Assembly: GCF_937138205.1 (NCBI RefSeq)
Contig: NZ_CAKZOT010000091.1
Location: 1-64,000, forward strand
DNA from: an uncultured Rhodospira sp.
GTDB lineage: Bacteria; Pseudomonadota; Alphaproteobacteria; Rhodospirillales; Rhodospirillaceae
DNA length: 64,000 bases
Direction: 5' to 3'
Made by a program: the position numbers and the translations under genes. The notes below the pieces were generated by a model that was not told the DNA's origin, did no database searches, and saw nothing but the letters and a program-made list of their open reading frames with translations. Within the stretch, counting starts at the first letter, position 1; the number at the start of each line of letters is the position of its first letter. Shown here one piece after another: positions 41,714 to 49,745 of this stretch.

Positions 41714-42765
41714 GGGACGGGAACGGGGCCGGCGCGCCGATGGTGACCGAGGACGAGCAGGCGGTGCTGGTGCGCCTGCGCGGCCTGTCGAAGCACTTCG
41801 ACGTGTCGCCGCCGCTGCTGTCGCGACTGCTGGAGGGCAAGCGGCGGCGCGTCCTGAAGGCCGTGGACGGCGTCGATCTGGACATCCCGCGCGGCCACAC
41901 GACGGCTCTGGTGGGCGAATCGGGCTGCGGCAAGTCCACCGTGGCGCGCGTGCTGGTCACCCTGTACCGGCCCACCACCGGCGATCTGATCTTCGAGGGC
42001 ACCGATCTCGGCCGCCTGACCGAGCGCCAAGCGCTAGCGCCGTTCCGCCGGCGGATGCAGATGATCTTCCAGGACCCGTTCGCCAGCCTCAATCCGCGCT
42101 GGCGGGTGGGCCGTATCATCGCCGAGCCGATCCGAGCGCACGGCCTGATGGACGACGACCGCGCCATCGCCGGGCGCGTGGCCGAGCTGCTGGAACACGT
42201 CGGCCTGCGCGCGGGCGACGCCGACCGGTTCCCGCACGAGTTCTCCGGCGGCCAGCGCCAGCGCATTTCCATCGCCCGGGCGCTGGCGTCCAGCCCGCAC
42301 TTCCTGGTGTGCGACGAGCCCACCAGCGCGCTGGATGTGTCGGTGCAGGCGCAAATCCTGAACCTGTTGCGGGACCTGCAACGCGAACTCGGGCTGACCT
42401 ATCTGGTCATCACCCACGATCTGGCCGTGGTGCGCTTCATCGCCGACACCATCGGGGTCATGTATCTGGGGCGGCTGTGCGAGGTGGCGCCGGCCGACAC
42501 GCTGTTCGCCCGGCCGCGCCACCCCTACACGCGGCTGCTGATCGAGACCGTGCCGGACCTGCGGGCGCCCGACCGCGACCGCAAGCCCATGGCCGGCGAA
42601 GTGCCGAGTCCGCTCGACCCGCCAACCGGCTGCGCGTTCCATACCCGCTGTCCGCTGGCGGCCGAGCGGTGCGCGCGGGACCGCCCGGCCCTGCGGCGCG
42701 ACGCCGACGGCGCCGTCGCCTGCCACGCGGTGGAGGAAGGGCGGTTGCCGGAGTGGGGGCGGTAG
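41710..42765 (+). CDS. Peptide-type ABC transporter ATPase (DppF-like)
   Basis: 351 residues. Walker A GESGCGKSTVARVL, Q-loop MQMIFQDPFASLNPRWRVG, signature FSGGQRQRISIARAL, Walker B HFLVCDEPTSALDVS, H-loop VITHDLAVVRF; cysteine-rich end CAFHTRCPLAAERCARDRPA. Partner of the DppD-like subunit. A short gap (17 bp) separates it from mepA, so the endopeptidase is likely in the same transcript. Confidence 0.93.
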   Translation: MRDGNGAGAPMVTEDEQAVLVRLRGLSKHFDVSPPLLSRLLEGKRRRVLKAVDGVDLDIPRGHTTALVGESGCGKSTVARVLVTLYRPTTGDLIFEGTDLGRLTERQALAPFRRRMQMIFQDPFASLNPRWRVGRIIAEPIRAHGLMDDDRAIAGRVAELLEHVGLRAGDADRFPHEFSGGQRQRISIARALASSPHFLVCDEPTSALDVSVQAQILNLLRDLQRELGLTYLVITHDLAVVRFIADTIGVMYLGRLCEVAPADTLFARPRHPYTRLLIETVPDLRAPDRDRKPMAGEVPSPLDPPTGCAFHTRCPLAAERCARDRPALRRDADGAVACHAVEEGRLPEWGR

Positions 42766-42782
42766 AGGGGAGAGGACACGCG

Positions 42783-43658
42783 ATGACGAGATTGGCCGTT
42801 CTGTTGGCGATGATGGTGGCGTCCTCGCCCTCCCTCGCCGCCGAAAGCCCCTGGTCTCGCCAGACCACCCCGGCGCAGGGGCCTGTGCGGGTGATCGGCG
42901 GCTACACCGAGGGCTGCATTGCCGGGGCGGTGGCGCTGCCGCTGGACGGCCCGGGGTATGCGGTGTTGCGGCCCCAGCGCCTGCGGTATTTCGGCCATCC
43001 CGATCTGATCGCCGTCGTCCGCGACCTGGGAGCGCGGGCGGCGGCGCAAGGCTGGGGCACGCTGCTGGTCGGCGACCTGTCGCAGCCGCGCGGCGGCCCC
43101 ATGAGCTACGGCCACGCCAGCCACGAGGCCGGCCTGGACGTGGACATCTGGCTGCGTCTGTGGCCCTCCGGCCAGCCCTTTCCCGAGGCGGAGCGGCGCG
43201 ATCCCACCGAGGTGTCGATGGTTCGGACCGGGGCCGAGACCGCCGACCCGGAGCGATGGACCCCCGCCCACGCCGCCCTGGTGCGAGCGGCCGCGCAGGA
43301 CCCGCGCGTCGCCCGCCTGTTCGTCAACCCGGCCATCAAGGCCACGCTGTGCGCCGACTTCCCACCGGACCAGGACGGCAACGCCCGCTGGCTGCGCAAG
43401 GTTCGCTCCTGGTATGGCCACGATGCGCACCTGCACATCCGTCTGCATTGCCCGGCCGACAGCCCGGCGTGCGAGCCTCAGGATCCGCCGCCGCCCGGCG
43501 CGGGCTGCGAGGCGGAGGGCTTCGCCTGGTGGTTCGACCGCATCGCCGGCCGTCTCGCCGCGCGGACGCAGGCGCCCGGTGGCGCCCAGGCCACCCCTGT
43601 TGCATCGCCGCCGCAATCCGTGCCTACGGACTGCGAGGCCCTTCTGTCCGCTCGATAA
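42783..43658 (+). CDS. mepA: Penicillin-insensitive murein endopeptidase
   Basis: 291 residues with a signal peptide (to about residue 20, SPSLAAES). A LAS-type zinc peptidase: MSYGHASHEAGLDVDIWLRL carries the metal-binding His and Asp, and WYGHDAHLHIRLHC gives the HxH. It cuts the D-alanyl-meso-DAP cross-link of peptidoglycan in the periplasm. Located 17 bp after a peptide ABC transporter and before an L,D-transpeptidase, so a murein remodelling and recycling group is likely. Four cysteines in the tail could form disulfides. Confidence 0.93.
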   Translation: MTRLAVLLAMMVASSPSLAAESPWSRQTTPAQGPVRVIGGYTEGCIAGAVALPLDGPGYAVLRPQRLRYFGHPDLIAVVRDLGARAAAQGWGTLLVGDLSQPRGGPMSYGHASHEAGLDVDIWLRLWPSGQPFPEAERRDPTEVSMVRTGAETADPERWTPAHAALVRAAAQDPRVARLFVNPAIKATLCADFPPDQDGNARWLRKVRSWYGHDAHLHIRLHCPADSPACEPQDPPPPGAGCEAEGFAWWFDRIAGRLAARTQAPGGAQATPVASPPQSVPTDCEALLSAR

Positions 43659-43691
43659 ATCACGCGGCTGCCGCTATATCTGAAGACTGCG

Positions 43692-43717
43692 GGACACGCA
43701 CCGTCGGTCGCGTGTCC
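43692..43717 (+). terminator. Hairpin between mepA and the L,D-transpeptidase gene
   Basis: GGACACGC (43692) and GCGTGTCC (43710) form an 8-bp stem with a 10-nt loop, 34 bp after the mepA stop. No T-run, so it could equally be a leader structure of the next gene. Confidence 0.35.
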
Positions 43718-43749
43718 GTCGCGGGAGTCGGGGAGAGGGCGGGCGCGGC

Positions 43750-45477
43750 ATGGCGGCAACGGAACGGATGGGCAGGCGCAGAAACGAGGCTGGCAGGCGC
43801 GGAGCGGACCGCTCGACCCCGGGCCGGCGGCGATGGCCATGGGCCGGCGTCCTGGCGGCGGCCATGGTCGTGTCCGCCTGCGTGACCCCCGGAGAGGGCG
43901 GTGGGTCGTTCCCTCTGGCCGGCATCGGTGAGCGGACGGCGGGAGCTGTGTCACCGTCGGAGAATGGGCCTGCACGCGAGGCGGTGCGGCGTCTGCTTGA
44001 AGAGCAACCGGCGCTTCTGACGCCACACCCAGAGGTTGTTCGGCCATTCTACGAACAACGAGGCTTCCAGCCCGCATGGACCACGGCCGAGGGCCTGGAC
44101 GCCCGGGGCCGGCAGGTGCGGGCGGTGCTGGAGACGGCGTGGGCCGATGGGCTGGCCGGCATCGCCGTGCCCCCGACACCGCCCGAGGGGGCTGTCCTGG
44201 ACGCCGAGGCGCGCGCGGCGCTGGACATCGCCCTGACGGCGGCCCTGGCCGACTATGCCATGGCCGCGATTCCCCTGCGGCCGGCGTGGGCGCCGGCGAG
44301 CCCGGATGCTGTGCCGACGGCGCTGGTGACCATCGCCGCCGACGATCCGGCGGCCGAGCGGCCGGGCCGTCTGTTCCGGCTGGTCAGCGAGGATGACCGG
44401 TACGCTCGCCTGCGGCGCGGACTGCTGCGCTACCAGGCCCTGGTCGAGGCCGGGGGCTGGCCCGCCGTGCCCGCCGAGGGTCCGAAAGTGGAACCGGGCG
44501 ACCGCCACGCCGACCTGGTGGCGGTGCGCGAGCGGCTGCGGGTGTCCGGGGACCTGGCAACCGACTCGGTCGCGCCCGATACGAGCCTGCTCGACCCCGC
44601 GCTGGCGGCGGCGATCGAGCGGTTCCAGGCCCGCCACGGCTTGCTGGTGGACGGCATCGTCGGCCGACGCACCCGCGCCGCCCTGGCCGTGCCGGCCGAG
44701 GCGCGCGTTCGGCAGATGGCGCTCAACCTGCGCCGGTTGCGCGACATGCCGCCGCCCCCGGCTGGCCGCTCGGTCGAGGTGAACATCGCCGGTGCGGCGC
44801 TGGAGGGGCGGCAGGACGGTGTCCCTGCTTTCCGCACCGACGTCATCGTCGGCATGGAGGACCGGCCGACGCCGCGCCTGCGTAGCGCCATCAACAGACT
44901 GGTGTTGAACCCGACCTGGACCGTGCCCACCAGCATCGCCGAGAAGGACCTGCTGCCGAAGCTGCGCGAGAACCCGGAGTACCTGACAGAGAACAATTTC
45001 ACGGTCTTCGACGGCTGGAGCCGGGACGCCGAGAAACTGGACCCGACGACCATCGACTGGCACGCCGAGGACCTCGATATTCGCGGCCTGCGCCTGCGTC
45101 AGGCGCCGGGCCAAAGCAACGCGCTCGGCGCCATAAAGTTCATGTTTCCGAACGAACACAACGTCTACCTGCACAGCACGCCCAGCCGGGGGCTGTTCGC
45201 GCGCTCCCAACGCACGTTCAGTTCGGGGTGCGTGCGGGTGCGCGATCCGCTGGACTTCGCCACGTTCCTGATGAACGAGCCCGCGACCTGGACCCCGGAC
45301 GCATTCAAGAGGCGGATCGCGGACGGCAAGACGAAGGCGGTGCACCCGCGCGAGTCGGTCCCGGTGGCATTGGTCTACCTGACCGCCTGGGTGGACGAAG
45401 ACGGCACGGCGCAGTTCCGGCGCGACGTGTACGGGTACGATGCGCGGGAATTGGAGACCATGGGCAGGACGATGTAA
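43750..45477 (+). CDS. L,D-transpeptidase (YcbB/LdtD-type) lipoprotein
   Basis: 575 residues. A basic start and a lipobox VVSAC (Cys about 44) suggest anchoring. A helical N-domain (about 75-250, VVRPFYEQRGFQPAWTT is typical), a peptidoglycan-binding domain (about 280-320, IERFQARHGLLVDGIVGRRT), and the YkuD catalytic domain (about 340-520) with NEHNVYLHSTPSRGLFARSQ and the nucleophile in FSSGCVRVRDP. Makes 3-3 cross-links in murein. It follows mepA in the same direction, 91 bp apart. The family is usually 550-620 residues, so it is full length. Confidence 0.92.
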   Translation: MAATERMGRRRNEAGRRGADRSTPGRRRWPWAGVLAAAMVVSACVTPGEGGGSFPLAGIGERTAGAVSPSENGPAREAVRRLLEEQPALLTPHPEVVRPFYEQRGFQPAWTTAEGLDARGRQVRAVLETAWADGLAGIAVPPTPPEGAVLDAEARAALDIALTAALADYAMAAIPLRPAWAPASPDAVPTALVTIAADDPAAERPGRLFRLVSEDDRYARLRRGLLRYQALVEAGGWPAVPAEGPKVEPGDRHADLVAVRERLRVSGDLATDSVAPDTSLLDPALAAAIERFQARHGLLVDGIVGRRTRAALAVPAEARVRQMALNLRRLRDMPPPPAGRSVEVNIAGAALEGRQDGVPAFRTDVIVGMEDRPTPRLRSAINRLVLNPTWTVPTSIAEKDLLPKLRENPEYLTENNFTVFDGWSRDAEKLDPTTIDWHAEDLDIRGLRLRQAPGQSNALGAIKFMFPNEHNVYLHSTPSRGLFARSQRTFSSGCVRVRDPLDFATFLMNEPATWTPDAFKRRIADGKTKAVHPRESVPVALVYLTAWVDEDGTAQFRRDVYGYDARELETMGRTM

Positions 45478-45482
45478 TACGG

Positions 45483-45511
45483 GGCGACATTTGGCTTGAC
45501 TCGTTCGCCGG
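45483..45511. repeat. Possible degenerate end of the hairpin-mosaic repeat
   Basis: GGCGACATTTGGCTTGACTC resembles the left end GGGCGACGATAGAATTGACTC of copies 1-3, just after the L,D-transpeptidase stop, and includes one GANTC. The rest of the module is not recognisable, so chance similarity is possible. Confidence 0.35.
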
Positions 45512-45562
45512 CCGCTTGGTCTTGCCTTTTCCCGAGAACCCTCCGCCCCTGTCGGGGGGTGC

Positions 45563-45680
45563 CTTTGTGTCTTGGTGGTGCTTCCATCCGGACGGCCGGA
45601 ACGTGAACCACCAAGACACAAAGACACCACGGCGGCGGCTCGATCCTGCCCGGCTGGCGGGCGACGCCCCGCCCCCGCAA
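45563..45680. repeat. TTTGTGTCTTGGTGG palindromic repeat, copy A
   Basis: A perfect 17-bp inverted repeat (CTTTGTGTCTTGGTGGT at 45563, its complement at 45607) with a 27-nt loop. The right side continues with GGCGGCTCGATCC and GGGCGACGCCCCG, both also found in copy B at 47.1 kb. It lies immediately beyond the hepT fragment stop. Similar CTTTGTGTCTTTGTGG-type hairpins are scattered in many bacteria. Confidence 0.75.
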
Positions 45681-45692
45681 GAACCGCCCCGG

Positions 45693-45860
45693 TCAGGGGT
45701 GAGCGTCGGGCGGTCCGGACTCCTCCAGCAGCCGATCAACGGCCGCCTGAATCAGGTCATCCCGCGCGTAGGTCTCTGCGTTCACGCCATCCATGAATCG
45801 GCTGATCGCCTCGGCGGCCTGCTGGATGTCCCACAGGAGAACCCGCGCGTCACGCCGCAT
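45693..45860 (-). pseudogene. HepT-type toxin, C-terminally truncated
   Basis: From the ATG at 45860 only 55 codons remain: MRRDARVLLWDIQQAAEAIS, then FMDGVNAETYARDDLIQAAV and DRLLEESGPP before a stop. This covers the first helices of HepT (about 115 residues normally). The RX4-6H RNase motif is lost. Repeat copy A begins 13 bp beyond, so insertion of that repeat may have cut the gene. Overlaps the nucleotidyltransferase partner by 11 bp. Confidence 0.75.
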
Positions 45861-46161
45861 AGACGAGCGCCCTTGACCGATCAATGGCAGCGCGCAGGTA
45901 CGGATTGCGCAGGGCGGTCTCTTCCACAAGGTCAACGGGCCGACCCAGTTCCCTCTCCAGCGCCTCTTTCAGGCCGAAGAACTGCTCCAGGGCCGTGAGG
46001 TCCGGCCGGGACGCCAACGCCACACGGAAATCCGCATCGCTGGTGGCGGGATCAAAATCCTCACTCCCGGCGGCGGACCCGAACACCTCCAGGCGCACCA
46101 CGCCATAGCGATGGCAGAGCGCGGCAATGGCCTCGCGGTTGTCGATGATGGCGGCGTGCAT
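45850..46161 (-). CDS. MntA-type minimal nucleotidyltransferase antitoxin
   Basis: 103 residues. RLEVFGSAAGSEDFDPATSD, then ADFRVAL, is the GSx10DxD catalytic signature; the usual SDIDLLV is here SDADFRV. ELGRPVDLVEETALRNPYLR is the third Asp region and C-terminus. MntA proteins silence HepT by AMPylation. With hepT truncated, this one is an orphan. Start ATG at 46161. Confidence 0.8.
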   Translation of the reverse strand: MHAAIIDNREAIAALCHRYGVVRLEVFGSAAGSEDFDPATSDADFRVALASRPDLTALEQFFGLKEALERELGRPVDLVEETALRNPYLRAAIDRSRALVYAA

Positions 46162-46181
46162 GGTGGCCCTCCGTAGTGCCC

Positions 46182-46370
46182 CTACTCCGCCGCCCTAAGC
46201 GCATCCGCGGCCAGACGCGCCTTGGCGTTCAGAAGCTCAATGCCGACGATCCGGTTGTCGGCGTCGTAGTCGAACACGACACCGGGGGAGACCTCCTCGG
46301 ACTCCGCCGTGGGGCGGTCGGAGAGGGTCACGTACAGCGCGTCAACCTTGGGGTCATAGGCGGTCTTCAT
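46182..46370 (-). CDS. DUF2283 family protein (putative antitoxin)
   Basis: 62 residues. MKTAYDPKVDALYVTLSDRP, then EEVSPGVVFDYDADNRIVGI, is the compact DUF2283 beta-fold, and LLNAKARLAADAL the closing helix. It overlaps the DUF4258 gene by ATGA, a frequent toxin-antitoxin-like pair. Biological role not demonstrated here. Confidence 0.85.
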   Translation of the reverse strand: MKTAYDPKVDALYVTLSDRPTAESEEVSPGVVFDYDADNRIVGIELLNAKARLAADALRAAE

Positions 46371-46609
46371 CGCTGGGCTCTCCGATCAAGGAAGGCGGTG
46401 ATCACCAGGATATCATCGCCATCGGGCCGATGAACAACCCTGAGAACACGACCACCGACGTCCGGAATGACCCGGAAGGACCGGGTGAGAGACGGGTCGC
46501 CTGGGTCCGGTTCAGTGCGGTCGGGGTCCAGAATGGTCAACTCAACCCACGACCGCCGCAGTTGGCGCCTGAGGATGGCTTTTTCCGCGTGGGCAGAAAG
46601 GACAATCAC
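46367..46609 (-). CDS. DUF4258 family protein (putative toxin)
   Basis: 80 residues: MIVLSAHAEKAILRRQLRRS, DPSLTRSFRVIPDVGGRVLR and ILVITAFLDRRAQ. The H-A-x2-A-x2-R start and VITAF(L/Y)-D-R end are DUF4258 features, a BrnT/RelE-like small fold. It precedes DUF2283 with a 4-bp overlap. No lesion seen. Confidence 0.8.
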   Translation of the reverse strand: MIVLSAHAEKAILRRQLRRSWVELTILDPDRTEPDPGDPSLTRSFRVIPDVGGRVLRVVHRPDGDDILVITAFLDRRAQR

Positions 46610-46664
46610 GCCGGACCTGTGCCTTGTATGGCCCAGCCAAGGTCCGCGCCCCGACTGGCCCCCC

Positions 46665-46763
46665 TCACCGCCGCGCAGAGGACCGCCACGCCAGGATCAC
46701 CACGACAATCCCGAACAGCAGCACCAGTCCCATGCCGGCGAAGGCCGCTTGTGTAAACGTCAT
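46665..46763 (-). CDS. Very small membrane protein
   Basis: 32 residues: MTFTQAAFAGMGLVLLFGIV, then VVILAWRSSARR. One TM helix with a basic C-terminus. It starts at an ATG overlapping the stop (CTGATGA) of a frame whose upstream part looks like another small membrane protein. Unrecognised family; treated as real because of the coupling and composition. Confidence 0.4.
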   Translation of the reverse strand: MTFTQAAFAGMGLVLLFGIVVVILAWRSSARR

Positions 46764-46953
46764 CAGTCGTCCTCCATGGCCAGGAGAATCGCGGACAGAG
46801 TCTGGCAACCCACCACAGGAACGCGCCCGCCAGGACGACCGGGGACCCGGACGAGTACCCCAGAACACCAAGCGCGATGCCACCGAAGGTCGAGACCTTT
46901 CGGAGCTCGGAGGCGATGGTGTGCCGAACTTCCTGATTGAAGCGCAGTCTCAT
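46763..46953 (-). pseudogene. Small membrane protein gene with probable frameshift
   Basis: From 46953 the frame reads MRLRFNQEVRHTIASELRKV, STFGGIALGVLGYSSGSPVV and LAGAFLWW; then a neighbouring frame continues plausibly as GCQTLSAILLAMEDD and ends at 46763 on the start of the next small gene. A one-base indel near 46810 would join them. Reading-frame judgement only; sequencing error is possible. Confidence 0.35.
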
Positions 46954-47071
46954 CGGTGTCCGGGTCCCCCGCGCCTTGATACAAGCTAGGCGATGAGCGC
47001 TTGCCGATCAAGACAACGGCCCACACCCTTCCGCCACCCCATGCGCCACCGGTTCGGCCGGGTGACCAACG

Positions 47072-47247
47072 CTCTGTGTCCTCTGTGCCTCTGTGGTGTT
47101 TCTTTCCGGTCGGTCGTGCGGGGTTTCACCACAGAGACACAAAGAGCACAGAGACGGCGGCTCGATCCCGCGCGGCCGGCACGCCCCGGCCCCGGCACGA
47201 CACGGTTCGGGGCCTGGCAGGCGGGCGACGCCCCGTCCCCACATGGC
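47072..47247. repeat. TCTGTGCCTCTGTGGTG palindromic repeat, copy B
   Basis: CTCTGTGTCCTCTGTGCCTC (47072) and the complement CACCACAGAGACACAAAGAG (47127) pair over 27 bp with four mismatches, about 28 nt loop. The right flank has GGCGGCTCGATCC (47156) and GGGCGACGCCCCG (47223), shared with copy A. It ends 2 bp before the hicB fragment stop, mirroring copy A next to hepT. Confidence 0.7.
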
Positions 47248-47248
47248 G

Positions 47249-47365
47249 TCAGGCGGACATCACCCGGCCCTTCGGGTCCGGGATCGGCCGGCCCATGGCC
47301 TCGGCCTGTTCGATCCACGCGGCGATGACGCGCTGGGCGTTGGCGACGGCCTCCTCATAGCGATG
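47249..47365 (-). pseudogene. HicB-type antitoxin, C-terminal fragment
   Basis: 38 codons: HRYEEAVANAQRVIAAWIEQ, then AEAMGRPIPDPKGRVMSA and stop. This is the typical HicB ending (EEAxxNAxxAIxxWIExAxxxGRPIPxP). Upstream of 47365 the frame enters unrelated sequence around ATGCGCCTTCGGCGCGAACC, another palindrome-like insert, so the N-terminal part is gone. No hicA is visible. Confidence 0.7.
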
Positions 47366-47446
47366 CGGCGGGATGCGCCTTCGGCGCGAACCCGCCCTAC
47401 GCTCTACTGCCTCCGGCAAACCCGGGGCGATTCACACGTCGGCGCC

Positions 47447-48829
47447 CTACGCCCGCAGGCGCTGGAAGGCGACCACGCGGCCCGACAGGTCGTCCGCCGC
47501 CAGACGTCGCGCCTGGGCGTCATAGGCCTGGTGCAGCAGGTCGCGCACGCGGTCGGCGGCCCCGGGGGGGCCGACCGACTCGAACACCCCCAGCGCCTCG
47601 CGCAGGGCCTCGACGGCCTCGGATTCGCTGTCCGGCGGGGCGGGATCGGCGGTCAGCAGCGCCGCCCCCAGGGCGGCCCGCGCCCACGCCCACGCCTCGC
47701 TGTCCTCGTGCGGCGGCACCACCTCCAGCACGGCGCGGATCGCTCCGGCGCCGCCGCCGGGTCGCGCCGTCCGGTCCCGCAGCACGGCCTTCATGGCCTC
47801 CATCAGCACGCCCCGCCGCGCCGGTTCGGTCTCCGGCGACCACACCCAGGCGACCGCCGTCAGGGCCGACAGGGCGGCGTCCAGCGCGCCCGCGTCGCCG
47901 TCGCGGCGCGCCACGCGCCACAACGCCCGGGCCAGGGTGACATGGACGGCGCAATAGGTGTCCGGCATGGTGTAGGGAGACAGCCGCGCGGCGGCGGCCC
48001 GATAGGCCGCCACCACGGCGTCGAGCCGTGCCGCCCCCAGCGTGGCCGGCCGGCTCTCGGGGTGCTCGGGCAGGGCCAGGACCGCGTCCGCCCAGTCGAC
48101 CCTCGCCAGGGCGATCAGGTCGCGCGGCCAGGTCGCCGCCAGCGCGTCGAGTCCGGTCTCCATCAGCCTCACCGCCCGTGCCAGGCGTACCGGATCGCCG
48201 CTCAGCAGCCCGTGCGCGCGTTGCGCCAACCCCAGCGCCAGACGGTACCCCTGCAGCATCTCGCCGGCCGGCGCCCGCTCTTCCAGCAGCAGCGCCTCGG
48301 CCCGGACAAGGGCGCGCGCCAGCGCCCGCCGGTGGTCGGCGCGGCGCCGCTCCGGCATGGCGGCGGACGGCGTGACCGCCGCCAGGACCAGGGTGTGCAG
48401 CAGGTGGGCCGCGCCTTCCGACAGGGGCATGGTCACCTGGATCGTCGACCACGGATGCAGGCCCAGGGGGTCCTCGGCCGTGCGGCGCGGGCGCGCCCCG
48501 ACCACGGACAGCCGCAGGACGTCACCGGCCCGCTGGCCCCAGATCAGCGCGTCGGCGCCGTACTCGGTCAACCAGGCCCGCCCCACGGACTGCGTGCGGG
48601 ACAGCAGGGACACAAGCCCGCCATCGCGCCGCAGGGTGGCGGTGGGGCTGCCGGGCAGCAGGCGGGCGCGCAGGCCCTCGCGCCGGCGCACGGCGTGCCA
48701 GACGGCGTTGGCGGCCAGCCCGCCGTCGGCCCCGTTGACGCCGTCCAGCGGGCAGACCAGGACCGTGATGATTCGCCCGGGTCGGCGCGACAAACCCCAT
48801 CGCGCTCCGGATCGTCCGTGCCATGGCAT
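47447..48829 (-). CDS. Helical-repeat protein of unknown function
   Basis: 460 residues if started at the ATG at 48829 (GGAG about 11 nt upstream); the open frame extends to 48955. The first about 130 residues look like an alpha/beta domain (IITVLVCPLDGVNGADGGLA; AWLTEYGADALIWGQRAGDV). The rest is Ala/Leu/Arg-rich helix in 35-45-residue units, resembling degenerate TPR repeats (ARVDWADAVLALPEHP; ALSALTAVAWVWSPETEP). No signal peptide or TM. I do not recognise the family; a scaffold or regulator with TPR repeats is a guess. Confidence 0.6.
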   Translation of the reverse strand: MPWHGRSGARWGLSRRPGRIITVLVCPLDGVNGADGGLAANAVWHAVRRREGLRARLLPGSPTATLRRDGGLVSLLSRTQSVGRAWLTEYGADALIWGQRAGDVLRLSVVGARPRRTAEDPLGLHPWSTIQVTMPLSEGAAHLLHTLVLAAVTPSAAMPERRRADHRRALARALVRAEALLLEERAPAGEMLQGYRLALGLAQRAHGLLSGDPVRLARAVRLMETGLDALAATWPRDLIALARVDWADAVLALPEHPESRPATLGAARLDAVVAAYRAAAARLSPYTMPDTYCAVHVTLARALWRVARRDGDAGALDAALSALTAVAWVWSPETEPARRGVLMEAMKAVLRDRTARPGGGAGAIRAVLEVVPPHEDSEAWAWARAALGAALLTADPAPPDSESEAVEALREALGVFESVGPPGAADRVRDLLHQAYDAQARRLAADDLSGRVVAFQRLRA

Positions 48830-49069
48830 CGACGACTCGTCTCCGGTGATGGGCCCGGTTTCGGCCCTAATGTTTGGTTCCACGGCGCCTGTTCGGTGGA
48901 TCGTCGGGGGCGATCCGACGGTCCCGCGTGTGGCAATTCGGCCTATGGGTCCCACAAAATCATGAATTTCCGATGAAGCGGCGGTTTACCGTGCGACTGC
49001 GAACAGGCATCATGCGGCCCGGCCGCGCCGGCATTGGAGGCTCGCCGCGCGGCGCCTTGGAGCAAGCGT

Positions 49070-49606
49070 ATGAGACAGTCCGTGCAGCGGGTCGTCCCGC
49101 ATGAACGGGACCGGGTGTTCGATCTGGTCGCGGATGTGGAGGCCTACCCCTCGTTCCTGCCGCTGTGGAAGACGGCCCGGATCATCGACCGCACCGCCGA
49201 CGGATACCGAACCCGGCAGAGCCTCGGCATCGGTCCGGCCACGCTCGATTTCACGTCGACCACGGCGGTCACGCCCCCGGACCGCATCGTCGTTACCGCC
49301 CGCGACGGCCCCATGCGCGACCTGCGCATGGTGTGGACCTTCGAGGAGGTCGGCCCCGGGCAATGCCGGGTGAGCCTTGACCTTGTGGTTGAAGTCCGCA
49401 GCCGGATCCTTCAGAAGCTTCTTCAGGCCACGTACGGAGAGATGGCGCCGCGTCTGGTGTCGAATTTCGAGGCCCGAGCCCGCGCCGTTGCCCGCGGCGA
49501 GGTCGAGCCACCACCTTCGGGCGCCCCCGCTGGCGGGTCCGCGTCCCCGTCGACGGCGCCGTCCGTGACCGACAACCGCCGCCGGTTAAGCGAGGGGAAA
49601 CGGTGA
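49070..49606 (+). CDS. RatA/Coq10-like START-domain protein
   Basis: 178 residues from the ATG at 49070 (TTGGAG upstream). VQRVVPHERDRVFDLVADVE, then YPSFLPLWKTARI, and RMVWTFEEVGPGQCRVSLDL are the polyketide-cyclase/START fold of the Coq10/RatA family, which binds ubiquinone-like lipids and assists respiratory quinone function. The Pro/Ser-rich tail is longer than usual. The next gene is a rhodoquinone methyltransferase, so a quinone-related role fits; the E. coli RatA anti-ribosome role is less likely. Confidence 0.82.
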   Translation: MRQSVQRVVPHERDRVFDLVADVEAYPSFLPLWKTARIIDRTADGYRTRQSLGIGPATLDFTSTTAVTPPDRIVVTARDGPMRDLRMVWTFEEVGPGQCRVSLDLVVEVRSRILQKLLQATYGEMAPRLVSNFEARARAVARGEVEPPPSGAPAGGSASPSTAPSVTDNRRRLSEGKR

Positions 49607-49745
49607 GCGGTCCATCATTCATCATCGTGGCGCGAACACCGTTTACGCCCCGTGTGCTCCTCCCCGGTCCGCCCGACGTCTCTCGGGCCGGCTCCGGTCC
49701 TTGTCGTCTCGTTTCGTGTGCGTCAACACTCTTTAGGACAGGTCC

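Noticed and set aside
45305-45739. Reverse frame with SWWFTFRPSG-like translation
   Set aside because: Translation of the palindromic repeat; a similar spurious frame appears over copy B at 47.0 kb.
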